Shown here one piece after another: positions 47,115-57,130 of a DNA stretch of 64,000 bases. The notes below the pieces were generated by a model that did no database searches, had not been told where the DNA came from, and saw nothing but the letters and a program-made list of their open reading frames with translations. Within the stretch, counting starts at the first letter, position 1, and each line of letters starts with the position of its first letter. This stretch comes from Paguma larvata (lineage: Eukaryota > Chordata > Mammalia > Carnivora > Viverridae): positions 74,931,312-74,995,311 of the forward strand of contig CM057826.1 in NCBI GenBank assembly GCA_030068075.1, given 5' to 3'. The position numbers were made by a program, and so were the translations under genes.

Positions 47115-48447
47115 TTGGCCAACATGGTGGAGAAGTAGGGGGACCCCGTGTTCCCTGTGTCTTTCAAACTAAGAAGGACTGAAACCAAAGGACTCAACCC
47201 CAAGAGTCTAGGAGGAAAGGTGTTGCAATCTACAGGAATGGAAAGTGAAACCCAGAAAACGCCCCAGGAAATGTGAGATAATCTGGGGTGGATAAAACGA
47301 ACTGCGAGGTACAGAGCTGAGGGGAGGGAGAGCCTTCTTTGGAAAATCTAGGAAAGTGCGGAGCAGGCCACATCCAAATGAGAGAAAAAACTGGACAGAG
47401 AGAGAGTCCTTAACCACAGGGCTTTTGAAGAGAAGTTCCGTTGCTAACAGCAGAACTCTCAGCAAAACTCTCCTCACACTGGGGCCGGCAGCGGCAGCCC
47501 AGTCAGCCTGCATCACGCAGAGGTGCCAAACTGCCTGTGGATCGCTTTTAACCCAGGGACACAATTTGCAGTGAAACCGGGTGTAGCAGATGAAGAGTGT
47601 CAATAACACGGATAAACGTGGGTCATGCGAACTCCCAAAAAACTGCACTACACCAGTTCCCCTTGTAGAGCGAGGACAGAAACCAAGGGGTGATTAGAAA
47701 CTCTGGGACCAGGAAGAAGGGACTGGAAGGATGCCATTGTTGCCTTCCAAGTCCACAAAAACTGGCCGCAGGAAGCCATACCCGTGGCAGTGGAGGCGGA
47801 ATCTGCCTACACCAAACCATGCCCCTCCTCACAGGAGAGAGGCATTTTTGTAGGAGGAATAGATGCAGAGTTCAGACTGCTGCCTCGAGTAACTCCAGGT
47901 CATTTCTTCTTTTTTAAACATATGCTCCCCTTTCTCCTTCTTACTGATCCCCACCACTGAGCTGGCCATCCAGGGTATTGGCTGGATTAAACAGACTTTT
48001 AACCCACTCTCTCAAGGCATGTTCTACACCTTCTTCTGTACTTTCCTCTCTCTCTCTCTGGAATAACCAGGCCACGTAATTCATGTGGGCAACATCTATC
48101 TTCATTCCTTTTTCCCTGCATCCGTCCTTATTCTGATTTCTCTTTGTCTGGATTAAGCACTTCAGTCTCTCTACCTGGTAAAGTTCATTTTCTTCTTCTG
48201 CCGCACCTGTCATTATTCTCTCTGTATATGCTCTGCCATCAGCACAGTGCACACCTTGTCCTTAACCTGTAGCTGGTACTTCAGTTCACATGCCCTCAGA
48301 GTGTCGTTTGTTATTCTTTTTTCTGTTGCAAACCACTTGCCCGTATCATTTGTGGTACGTTTGAATATTTCTGTTTTCTGTTTGTCTGTTGGTCTGTTTT
48401 CCTTTCAAGGTGACCTCAAGAAACAATCCAAAACACACCTAGCCAAA
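47115..48447 (+). promoter_or_regulatory. L1 copy B 5' untranslated region
   Basis: The left half (47115-47900) is relatively GC-rich. From 47930 to 48330 the plus strand is pyrimidine-rich and the minus strand holds a 103-codon open frame (47941-48252) with no match I recognise. I cannot tell whether this part is native 5'UTR or an insert. Another minus-strand frame (47208-47648) opens without ATG; its first internal ATG leaves about 100 codons. Confidence 0.65.
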
Positions 48448-49306
48448 ATGACGAAATATAAGAATTCTCCTCAAATGAAACTACGGGAAGTAGTGACAGC
48501 TCAAGAATTTATGAAAACAGATATAGCAACATAACAGAAAATGAATGTAGAATGATAATCATAAAACTAATCGCTGGGCTTGAAAAAGCATAGAAGAATG
48601 CAAGGGGTCCCTTGCTGCAGAGATCAAGGACCTTAAAAATAGTCAGGAGGAATTAAAAAATGCTTTAAATGAGGTACAAAACAAATTGGAGGTGGCCACA
48701 ACACGGATTGAAGAGGCAGAAGAGAGAATAAGTGAATTAGAAGATAAAATCATGGAAAAAGAGGAAGCAGAGAAAAAGAGAGGGAAGCAGATTTGGGAAG
48801 AGGAAAGGAGAATTCGAAAGCTGAGTGATGCAATCAAACTGTACAATATCCGTATCATAGGAGCCGAAGGGGTACTCGAACAAACCATTGCTGAGAACTT
48901 CCCCAACATGAGGAAGGAAACGGTCATGGAAATCCAAGAGGCACAGAGAACTCCCTTCAGACGTAATTTGAATAGACCTTCTGCACAACACATAGTGAAA
49001 CTGGCAAAATATAAAGACAGAGGGAAAATTCTGAAAGCAGCTAGGGAAAAATGGGCCTAAACATACAAAGGTAGACACATAAGGGTTGTAGCAGACATAT
49101 CTACAGAAACTTGGCAAGCCAGAAAGGAATGGCAGGAAATCTTCAATGTGATGAACAGGAAGGATATGCAACCAAGAATCCTTTATCCGGCCAGACTGTC
49201 ATTCAGGATGGAAGGAGAGATCAAGGTTTTCCCTGACAAACAAAACCTGAACGAATTCATCACAAATAAACCAGCATTACAAGAGATCCTGAGGGGCACT
49301 TTATGA
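48448..49306 (+). pseudogene. L1 ORF1 remnant, copy B
   Basis: RNA-binding chaperone of L1. The ATG at 48448 is followed by about 28 codons, then TAA. A long coiled-coil stretch is open at 48686-49060 (EEAEERISELEDKIMEKEEAE, then the RRM-like part with LYNIRIIGAEG). Another stop follows at 49058-49060, then the C-terminal domain (WQARKEWQEIFNVMNRK) to TGA at 49304-49306. The order and length fit an L1 ORF1 of about 285 codons. Confidence 0.87.
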
Positions 49307-49389
49307 AGGAAAGGTAGCAAAGAACACAAACTACCAGAGACATCCTTATGAGCATGAAACCTACAGATAACACAGGGACTCTAAACCCA

Positions 49390-51562
49390 TATTTTTAAAT
49401 ATTAACACTGAATGTAATAGACTAAATAAAAAGACACAGGGCAACAGAATGGATTAAAAAACAAGACCCATCTATTTTCTGTCTTTAAGAGACTCATTTT
49501 AGACCTGAAGACACCTTCAGATTGAAAGTGATAGGATGGAGAACTATATACCACGCTACTTGATGTCAGAAGAAAGCTGGAGTAGCCATACTTATATCAG
49601 ACAAACTAGACTTTAAAATAAACGATGTAATAAGAGATGAAGAAGGACATCATATAATAATCACAGGGACTATCTAGCAGGAAGAGCTAACAATTATAAA
49701 TATCTATGTGCCAAATTCGGGGGCACCCAAATTTGTAAAACAATTAATTACAAACATAAGCAACCTTATCGATAATGTCCTAATTGTAGGGGACCTTAAC
49801 ACTACACTCTCAGCATTGGATAGATCCACTAAACAGAAAATTACCACAGAAACAATAGCCCTGAACGACACATTGGAACAGATGGGCCTAACTGACATCT
49901 TCAGGGTCCTTCATCCAGAAGCAAAGGAATTTACATTCTTCTCAACTGCACATGGGACATTTTCCAAGATAGACCGCAATCTGGAGCACAGGGAAGCTCT
50001 GAATAAATATAAAAGAACGGATATCATACCATGCAAACTTTCAGACCACAATGCCTTGAAACTTGAAATCAACCACAGGAAAAAGTCTGGAAAATCCCCA
50101 AAATCATGGAGGCTAAAGAACAATCTACTAAAAGACGAGTGGGTCAACCAAGCAATCAGAGAAGAAATTAAAAAATACATGGAAACAAATGAAAATGAAA
50201 ACACAACAATCCAAGCGCTTTGGGATGCGGCAAAGGCAGTCCTAAGAGGGAAATATATTGCAATCCAGGCCTATCTCAAGAAACAAGAAAAATTACTAAC
50301 AGAAATTGTAACAGCATGCCTAAGGGAACTAGAAGCACAACAGCTAAGACACCCCTAACCCAGCAGAAAGAGAGAAATAACTAAGATCAGGGCAGAAATT
50401 AATAACATGGAAACTGAAAAAGTAGTGGAACAGATTAATGAAACCGAGAGCTGGTTCTTTGAAAAAAATAAGCAAAATAGACAAATCTCTAGCCAGGCTT
50501 CTCAAAAAGAAAAGAGAGATAACCCAAATAGATAAAATCACGAACAAAAAGGGAGTGATTACAACCAATCCCTCAGAAATACAAGCAATCATCAGAGAAT
50601 ACTATGAAATATTATATGCCACCAAACTCGACAACCTGGAAGAAATGAACAAATTCCTAAATAGCCACACGCTACCAAAACTCAAATGGTAAGAAACAGA
50701 AAAGTTGAACAGACCCATAACTAGTGAAGAAATTGAATCAGTTATCAAAAATCTCCCAGCAAATAAAAGTCCAGGACCAGATGGCTTCCCTGGGGAATTT
50801 TACCAGACATTTAAAACACAGTTAGTACTTATCCTCCTCAAGCTGTTCTGAAAAATTGAAACAAAAGGAAAACTCCCGGACTCATTCTATGAAGCCAGCA
50901 TCACTTTGATTCCCAAACCAGATAATGACCCAGCAAAAAAATGGAATTACAGGCCAAAACCCCTGATGAATATGGATGCAAAATTCTCAACAAGATACTA
51001 GCAAATGGAATCCACTACCATTTAAAAAGAACTATTCACCATGATCAATTAGGATTCATCCCTGGGTTGCAGGGCTGGTTCAATATTCGCATATCAATCA
51101 GTGTGATACATCACATTAACAAAAGAAAAGATAAGAATCATAATACTGTCAAAAGATGCAGAAAAAGCATTTGACAAAACACAGCACCCTTTCCTAATAA
51201 AAACCCTGGAGAAAGTTGGGATAGAAGGAACATACTTAAACATCATAAAAGCTGTTTATGAAAAGCCCACAGCTAATACAATCCTAAATGGGAAAAACTG
51301 AGAGCCTTCCCCCTGAGATCAGACACACAATAGGGATATCTATTCTCACCACTGCTATTTAACATAGTGTTGGAGGTCCTAGCATCAGCAATCAGACAAC
51401 AAAACAAAATAAAAGGCATCAAGATTGGCAAGGAGGAAGTCAAACTTTCACTTTTTGCAGATGACATGATACTTTACATGGAAAAACCGACAGAATTCAC
51501 CAAAAGCCTACTAGAACTGATTCATGATTTCAGCAAAGTTTCAGGATGCAAAATCAGTGTAC
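49390..51562 (+). pseudogene. L1 ORF2 remnant, endonuclease and part of RT, copy B
   Basis: The endonuclease C-terminal half is open for over 200 codons (49708-50358), with VGDLNTTLSALDRS (GDxN metal and catalytic motif) and LSDHNALKLEINH (SDH motif). RT text includes [11 protein letters not shown] (51058) and an intact FADD catalytic motif at 51454-51465. An early in-frame TAG lies just before 49680 and several frameshifts occur at 50358-51370. The protein text ends about 30 codons after FADD, so the thumb and C-terminal regions are absent. Confidence 0.88.
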
Positions 51563-51673
51563 AGGAGAAACTAGCAGAAGAACATAGGAGAATTTGGAAT
51601 TTCCTTCCTAACTTTCCTAAAATATTATTCCAAAATAAAAAGCTTGTGTTGAAATTAAAAAAAAAAAAGAAAA
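51563..51673 (+). repeat. Old L1M 3'UTR, right part with poly(A)
   Basis: 'ttggaatttccttcctaact' and 'ttccaaaataaaaagcttg', then an A run (about 51657-51669), complete the old L1M tail interrupted by copy B. Confidence 0.7.
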
Positions 51674-51675
51674 GT

Positions 51676-52015
51676 GAGATACCACTTCCAAGATTAGGTT
51701 ACAAAAACCAGTGAGCTCCATCTTGTTCACCCCTGTCACTAGAGACCTCACTCTGGGGAAGCAAGCTGCCACATTGTGAATAGCCCTATGAAAAAGCCCA
51801 GGTTTCAAACAAGTGCTATCTCCAGTCAATAGCAGCAAGGACCTAATGCCTGCAACCCATTACATAAATGAACTTGGAAGTCAACTCTTCTCCAATCAAC
51901 CCTTGAGCTGAGTACAACCTCAACTGACACCTTGATTTCAACCTTGTGACAGACTCAGAGGTATCAACTAAGCTGCACATGGATTTCTGAACCTTAGAAA
52001 TTGTGACAAAACAAC
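51676..52015 (+). mobile_element. MLT1-like LTR, plus strand, partial
   Basis: 'gtgagataccacttccaaga', 'ggggaagcaagctgccacat', 'gaacttggaagtcaactctt', 'gacaccttgatttcaacctt' and 'gaaccttagaaattgtgac' follow the order of MLT1-type LTRs. The 3' end beyond the 'gaaattgtgac' block is decayed. Confidence 0.6.
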
Positions 52016-52269
52016 TATTTATTGTTCAAAAAACTCAATTGTTAAATTTAAGGACTCATCCAATAGAGTGGACCAATAAAGTCCTGATTTATGATTAAAT
52101 CAAGCAAGTTATTAGAATAACAGAGTAAGTAGTTATAAAACAAGTGAAACCTTAACTTCCGCCTTTTCTTTATGACTACCCAAATCTACCTTCAAGTGCA
52201 GAGAATAAAACAGATACTGAAATCAGAAGTCTGATCCGCAATTAGTCCTGCAATAAAACCATCAGTCTG

Positions 52270-52442
52270 AGAAACATGAATGGAGGAGGGTGGGAAACGT
52301 GAGAGGAAGAGAGAGAATCCCAAGCAGGCTCTGCGTGATTAACACAGAGCTTGACGTGGGGCTCAAACGTATGAACCGTGAGGACATGACCGGAGCTGAA
52401 ATCAAGAGTCAGACACTTAAGTAACTGAGCCACCCAGCAGCC
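52270..52442 (-). mobile_element. Carnivore SINE, minus strand, tail region lost
   Basis: 'cccaagcaggctctgcgtga', 'tgaggacatgaccggagctg' and 'aactgagccacccagcagcc' give the reversed SINE. The expected reversed A-tail is not visible on the left, so that part is deleted or decayed. Confidence 0.85.
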
Positions 52443-53016
52443 TTTGTATGAGTGTTTTTTTTTTTTAATCTCTATAGCATTTATTTATATAAGAAATGTT
52501 TTTCATGGTTTACTGTTATGAGATACTTTACCACAGTTTTAGCAGTTATGACTATTTTCAGAAGTTAAATCAGAGACCACTGGCTAGCCAAGTATTGGAA
52601 CATTTTGTTTATCACAATTGTGATTCTAAATAACTGTTCGAAAAGACAATTGAGCCAAATCTGTTCTTCCTGATAGTGACCAAATCCTCGAAAGAAACAT
52701 CTTACAGTATTTTTTCAAGATTTTGTCTTTTCATGTAATGGAGTCCTCACTGCGTGATAGCAAAAATAAAAAAGTTAAATTGGTTAAATATTTATGTCAG
52801 ATCTGAGAAATATATATTCATACTTCTCCATTTTTAACACTGGCTCCCAAGGCACTCAAACTGACCCTAAGATTAGAGACATATTACTTTAACAGAGAAA
52901 CACTGATCTAACCACCCAGAAGTGAAAACAAAGGATTCTGTATTCATCCTATTTGACTTAAATCTACTACCAGCTAATAATGGAGAGGGGGAGTTTTAAG
53001 TACATATGCCTGAGTT
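52443..53016. other. Unassigned DNA
   Basis: Nothing recognised apart from a short T run near 52457. Confidence 0.5.
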
Positions 53017-53128
53017 TTTTTTGTTTTTAAGCTTATTTGTTTATTTTGAGAAATAGAAAGATCTCACCAACCATGAGATCATGACCTGAGCCAAAACTGG
53101 CTTATCTAAGCCACCTAGGTAGCCCCAT
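53017..53128 (-). mobile_element. Carnivore SINE fragment, minus strand, internally deleted
   Basis: The reversed tail ('cttatttgtttattttgaga'), 'catgagatcatgacctgagc' and the reversed head ('ctaagccacctaggtagccc') are present, but the middle of the body is missing. Confidence 0.8.
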
Positions 53129-55774
53129 ATTGCCTGTCTGGGAAGCCTTGCCTATGTCTGTGAACTGTCATTGAGACGTTTGTATCCTTCATTCCTTCAG
53201 GACCTCTCCCTCTAAGGGGATGTACACTCATTCCATACCTGCCTGCCTCATTCTTCCTTACCCATTATCAGGAACTCTTTTCTTTTGCTTACTGGGATCA
53301 AAATAACTCTTGGAAACTTCTCTTAGAGCACATTTTCCCATTTCCATTCTTTAAATTTGGTTCATAGTAGTTCACATACTGTAATGGTTCGTGAAGCAGT
53401 TGGGACTTTACTGGCAGAGTTTCGAAAGCTCTGATTGTCTTGACAACTTTATCCTGTCAATATGATTCAGTCTTGACCCGCAGAGAAATGCTCAGAATAG
53501 GACAGAAGTGTAGTCTCCACAACCACTTAATCTTCGACCTCACTACTAAAGCAGGCAACAAGGGCACCCATTAGTGGTAGATCTGAAAGTGGATTTAGAT
53601 AGCTTTTACAAACTCTGCAAAGGATCAGAGGCAAGAAAGAAAAGGAAAAAAGTGGGGAGAATGTCTCGGGGTTGTTTCTTTGATAAAAAAAATAACAGAA
53701 GTTATCTCCTACAGGCTTTTAACTTTCTGTTTCAAGAAAGAAAAAAGAAAAAAAAAAATAAACTGAAAGAAAAGTTCCAAACCAGCTTTATGTTGTTTCT
53801 GTTTCATAAAATACTTGTAGACATCCTCAAGTGACTAAAACTCATTTAAATTCCCTACGTTTTTATTATCTATTCTTCACCAGTCATTAATAATGATATT
53901 ATAAGGCTACATTTCTAAATCTCTTTTCCTTAATATCTTACAGTTGGAGATGTGCAAAGACTATTAAAGAATCCAAACCAGGAATATTTTACCTTATTTA
54001 ATTGAGTCATTATCATCATATAATAAGGTTGTGAGTCTTGCTCTTTCACAACTTTATTTCCCATTCATCGGAAAACCTGTTTGGCCGTTTTTCATTTATC
54101 CAATATATTTTCTTGCTGTTCTATGATAACCTCTCCTTGATACAGTCATTAACCTTAATTATGTACTGATGAAAATATATCCCGACACCAAAGAGGTCAA
54201 AAACAGGAATATTTTATTCTATTTCACTCCTTTAATTTTGAAATAGGGCTGTCAGAAATATACATGGAACAATGTTTCTTCATCCAGACACTGTTACTTC
54301 CTCACCGTGCATCCCTGGGCAACGGGATCCCTACCATCCCTACCATCATTCATCCTTTATTTGTTTATCTGCCATAGCCTGGATTGAAACATTTATTTCT
54401 GTTGCCTAATCACCCTAGATATGAAGTATTCTTTATCAATTTCTATTTAAAAAACTATCAAAAAGAACACTGATAGGGTGGGTAGAAATAACTGTAAATT
54501 TTTTTCACATTAGGATTTGAATAAGCCCTGTTAACAAAACAAAACAAAAAACCTCCTATAAAAAGGTAAATGACAAAGTATGAAATCGATTAGGAAATAA
54601 TGATGCTAATAGGACAGTATATTATATTTTGCAATCTTTTTTTTTTTACCTTTGTATTACATAAAACAGCTATGTAATGCACTATCTCTGAAGGTAACGT
54701 GAGACGATAATTTTTTGGAACTCTAATTTTTTCTCTACAGTTTTCTGAGCTGACCAAATGTGTATAAATTTTCATTTTGAGCTATATAAAATAGATATGC
54801 AGCAAGAATACTGTAAATTAGAGGTAACTAAGAGTTATACATCTCTTAACCATTTTATACAGTTACAGCCAAGATAGTTTCCTTTAAGTATATATATTCT
54901 ATATATACGTATATAGATATACATATATATGTAACTTTTTTATTTTAGTAAGTACCATTATAGCTAAAAATACCACAAAAATTCCTTGGAGGGATGTAGG
55001 TCTTTCGTTACAACTCCACCACAATTAATTATGAAGCAAAAGAATGACACAGGAGGAGAAAATTAGAAGTATCTTTCTACATCTAATGCATCATTAGAAT
55101 GCATCGCTCCCATTATTTTCATAAAGCAACCTCTCTGCCTCTCGGTCATCCAACACACAAAAAACTCCAGGCACAGGTTGATGGTATCCTGCTCCCCTTC
55201 AAGGGATTATTGTCCCCTCCGCCTCTCCTGAATAAAGCAAAGAAGCCAGGAAGCGAGAGAACTGTGAAAGCGCATAGCTGTCATAGCACAGGACACATTT
55301 TTGTATTACCATTTGTCATGCATGTTTGGCTGCTACCTCTCCTTGAGATCTTTTTGATTGTTCTTCTTATAGTATCTAAAATGAAATTCTCCATACATGT
55401 ATTGGGAAAATTCACTGTTTTACCTCTTGTAATAGTCTTCATTTCTTTTGTATTCTTTGCCTCACATTTTCCTCTCCTTTCTGGGCAGAAATCAGAAATT
55501 CTTTCAAGTTAAAGAATACTCCCTCCTTTTGGAAATAGTTACATTGTACTCTCTCAAGAGGAAGATAAAAGGAAGCATGTGTTGGGGTAAAATGTGGGCA
55601 GAATTCTTCAAAGCCACAGCAGATTGTAAGAATCAGAGAGCTAAAGAGATATGCTCCATTTTCTGGAAGAACTGTTAAGGAGGAGTAACAAGAACTCATA
55701 GGACAATGTTCAGATCATTTAGAAAAGCTGGATTCCAGAAATGAGAATTTCTACCATCAGAAAAATATCTTCCC
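53129..55774. other. Unassigned DNA with a TA-rich simple repeat
   Basis: A TA-rich tract lies at about 54887-54934. No gene or repeat was recognised elsewhere. The 137-codon frame at 55099-55512 has a hydrophobic middle but overlaps frames in other phases and shows no known domain. Confidence 0.45.
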
Positions 55775-56395
55775 ACTTGCCTTGTTGACCCTGAGGTAGC
55801 ATGCTCCGTCTTTCTTGTCCCCTAGACCAGTTTAGGTAAACAGAGGTGGTGCCTTATATCTGCTGTAAACAGTCTTCCACCCTGTGCCAGGATTTTGTTT
55901 TATATTGACCCAAACCCCTAACACCACATATCTTCAAAATTCCCTTTCCCTCACCCCTGTGAGTTAATGTTCACAGTTTCACGGTCTCCTGGTGCACCTC
56001 CATCATCATGTTTGCAAGTCTTCTGATCCTAATAAAAACGGAGCAAGGACCCTTAATCGGGGTTCTTGTCTTTTCCCAGACATTAGCCTCTCTCCCTTTT
56101 TTTTTTTAATGTTTTTATTTATTTTTGAGAGAGAGAGAGAGAGAGAGAGCATGAGCAGGGAAGGGACAGAGAGAGAGGTAGACACAGAATCTGAAGAGAG
56201 GCTCCAAGCTCTGAGCTAACTCTGAGCACAGAGCCCGACACAGGGCTTGAACCCATGAGCCTCGAGATCCTGACCTGAGCTGCAGTTGAACGGTTAACCA
56301 ACTGAACCACCCAGGTGTCCCTCTCACATTTTTAATCCTGCATCCTGCTTTCTTGCTGGACAAGAAAGAATTCTAAACCCAGAGTCACAGCAACT
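55775..56395 (+). mobile_element. Probable ERV LTR, plus strand, split by a SINE
   Basis: 'aggtagcatgctccgtcttt', then 'ttctgatcctaataaaaacg' with AATAAA, then 'ggggttcttgtcttttccc', reads like the U3-R part of a gamma-type LTR. After the SINE, 'cttgctggacaagaaagaat' reads like U5. Ends and target-site duplication were not found. No viral gene is present. Confidence 0.5.
56098..56320 (-). mobile_element. Carnivore SINE (feliform type), minus strand
   Basis: Reversed T-rich tail, a GA repeat of 11 units or more (about 56129-56149), 'cagagcccgacacagggctt', 'gagatcctgacctgagctgc' and the reversed head 'gaaccacccaggtgtccc'. Open frames of 63-82 codons on the minus strand are by-products. Confidence 0.94.
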
Positions 56396-56459
56396 ATTCT
56401 AACAAATAGAATAAAATAAGATTTTCCATATATCTGTGGCTTCATTTCTTACCTAGTAG

Positions 56460-57130
56460 AATTTCACATTCAATGGTCATCTTCTCTTACTCAATCTACT
56501 TTTTACTCTTCTGTCCCCTTTTGTTTCATTTTCTTCAACATCAGCTCCTCAAAATAGTCTATACTTACTACTACTTTTTCTACACACCTCCAACAATATA
56601 TTTCTCATCTCCCTTGCTACCAGATTAATACCAGAATAATAAAGTTATTTACAATAATTTCCATTAATCTCAAAATCAATGGCTCTTTCCCAGCAATCAT
56701 AACAGATCTTCTCTACTACTCCATCCCTCTTGTCCTTGTCTTCTTCCAGAAAATTCCCTGTACAACTTTCATTCTCCTCTTCTTCTCCCTGCCCCTTAAC
56801 TCTTGCTAATCCCTATGGTATTTCCTTTTTTTTTTTATTGTTGTGCACTCATTCCTTCTCTATTCTCATTAATACCCATGACTACTTACTAAGTGTTGAC
56901 CATATATATGTGAACACATGACATCTTCCTATTCCTCTCAACATGAAATCATGTATCTTATTGCCAAGAAGCTATCTTCAACTTACTACCTTCTGTCTTG
57001 CCAAAATGCACATGTTCCAAATTGCACACATCTCTCTTTCTTGGAGTTGCTTCTCTCCTCCCTCTGCATTCCCACTCAGTTAACTATAAAGGATCATCTC
57101 ATGGATGTCTATGAAGGATAATGTGGAAGG
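56460..57130 (+). repeat. Possible degraded L2-type sequence, plus strand
   Basis: The strand is pyrimidine-rich, with short blocks similar to L2 RT text ('ctactccatccctcttgtcc', 'ttcattctcctcttcttctc'). Divergence is too high for certainty. Confidence 0.3.

Larger units (their letters stand above)
47115..51562 (+). mobile_element. L1 LINE copy B, 5' end present, 3' end missing
   Basis: The element starts at 'ttggccaacatggtggag', followed by a GC-richer 5'UTR, ORF1 (ATG 48448) and ORF2 up to just after the FADD motif. It stops at about 51562 without poly(A). The host sequence resumes with an imperfect copy of the left flank: aggagaaactagtagagaga (47095-47114) against aggagaaactagcagaagaa (51563-51582), 17 of 20 identical. 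It differs in ORF1 and 5'UTR from copy A, so it is another L1 subfamily. Stops and shifts make it inactive. Confidence 0.85.

Noticed and set aside
47208..47648. 146-codon minus-strand frame as an ORF0-like gene
   Set aside because: It opens with GTG and only about 100 codons follow the first ATG. The position and sequence show no match to the primate ORF0 that I can defend.
49708..50358. 216-codon open frame, the longest in the window, as a possible host gene
   Set aside because: It contains L1 endonuclease motifs (GDLNTTLS, SDHNALKLEINH) in frame and lies between other L1 ORF2 text, so it is a LINE remnant. The frame also opens with GTG, not ATG.
55099..55512. 137-codon frame with a hydrophobic segment as a small membrane protein
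   Set aside because: No splice context, no recognisable domain, T-rich composition explains the hydrophobic residues, and other frames overlap it.
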